A stretch of 64,000 nucleotides of DNA from the NCBI RefSeq assembly GCF_000522505.1, contig NZ_AZMV01000007.1:62001-126000 (forward strand), in the 5' to 3' direction. Both the position numbers and the translations under genes were made by a program. Each line of letters starts with the position of its first letter. Position 1 is the stretch's first letter. Below are positions 63,764 to 64,000 of the stretch, one piece after another. The stretch is from Bifidobacterium moukalabense DSM 27321. GTDB taxonomy: Bacteria > Actinomycetota > Actinomycetes > Actinomycetales > Bifidobacteriaceae. The notes under the pieces were generated by a model. That model saw only the letters and a list, made by a program, of their open reading frames with translations. It ran no database searches and was not told where the DNA came from.

Positions 63764-64000
63764 TGATCTGGATGCTCTGTTTCTTCGGCGGTATCGGGGC
63801 CATGGCACGTTATGTGCTTGACGTGTCGATTCAGCGCAGCTGGAATCGTTCCTTTCCGTTGTCGACGCTGGTGATCAACGGCGTCGCCTCGTTGTGTGCG
63901 GGCGTTGCGATGATGTCGTATTATGCGCAGTCGGTGGATTCCGACACCGTCATGCTGTTTTTGGTTGGCTTCCTAGGCGGTTTTTCCACGTTTTCGACGG
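63763..64000 (+). CDS. crcB: CrcB/FluC fluoride channel subunit (3' truncated by the window)
   Basis: The visible 79 residues begin MIWMLCFFGGIGAMARYVLD and include LVINGVASLCAGV and GFLGGFSTFST, the canonical FluC helix motifs with the central phenylalanines. The protein should be a dual-topology or heterodimeric fluoride exporter. It overlaps the preceding FluC-like gene, so the two probably form the pair seen in many Gram-positive bacteria, in which one subunit is degenerate. The gene continues beyond the window. Confidence 0.9.
   Translation, partial: MIWMLCFFGGIGAMARYVLDVSIQRSWNRSFPLSTLVINGVASLCAGVAMMSYYAQSVDSDTVMLFLVGFLGGFSTFST

Overview
The window looks like a Bifidobacterium chromosome, or a very close actinobacterial relative. 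It has fairly high G+C and Gram-positive gene order. The block crgA / DUF881 / sortase / trpG / pknB-pknA-pbpA-rodA-pstP-fhaB-fhaA is laid out as in the oriC-proximal cell-division and Ser/Thr-kinase locus of actinobacteria. I cannot name the species from sequence alone.

Layout. 1-12.6 kb: end of a THUMP-like protein, then the division/kinase locus (crgA, DUF881, class E-like sortase, trpG, and the minus-strand operon fhaA-fhaB-pstP-rodA-pbpA-pknA-pknB, whose genes nearly all overlap). 12.8-26.8 kb: S9 peptidase, two tandem YhgE/Pip membrane proteins, a lysophospholipase-like hydrolase, a large wall-anchored surface protein, a PatB/MalY-type lyase and an EamA transporter. 26.9-30.1 kb: a class M sirtuin overlapping a zinc-type macrodomain (a probable ADP-ribosylation on/off pair), then an NmrA-like oxidoreductase divergent from an HxlR regulator. 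30.3-43.7 kb: tRNA-Leu(CAG), tgt, an HtrA protease, a heavy-metal P-type ATPase, asparaginase plus amino-acid permease, an FprA-like reductase, a beta-lactamase-like protein, htpX and tRNA-Gly(CCC).

43.7-51.4 kb is a compact integrated element of the actinomycete (pSAM2-like) type. It sits in the 3' end of tRNA-Gly(CCC) between 27-bp direct repeats. It carries a repressor with tandem palindromic operators, an HUH rolling-circle Rep, an FtsK-like translocase, an excisionase, a second Xre regulator and a tyrosine integrase. Paired GAGGTAAC motifs near both ends look like integrase arm sites.

51.4-64 kb: nitroreductase, a membrane Xre regulator, a YddG-like exporter broken by a G6 homopolymer, an AbiEi-like unknown, class II fructose-bisphosphate aldolase, a polysaccharide deacetylase, purA, a ClC antiporter and two adjacent FluC/CrcB genes, the last running off the window.

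The most unusual signal is a dispersed family of palindromic units, GTCCGATTC - four-base loop - GAATCGGAC. I counted about 34 units in 13 clusters. They usually sit 1-4 per cluster, and the end units of the larger clusters often point in opposite directions. The bases flanking the core differ between units but stay complementary. The family is absent from 1-26.8 kb and from the integrated element, yet occupies almost every intergenic gap from 52 to 63 kb. It also lies in frame inside two membrane-protein genes, where either strand encodes S-D-S-(G/P)-E-S-D.
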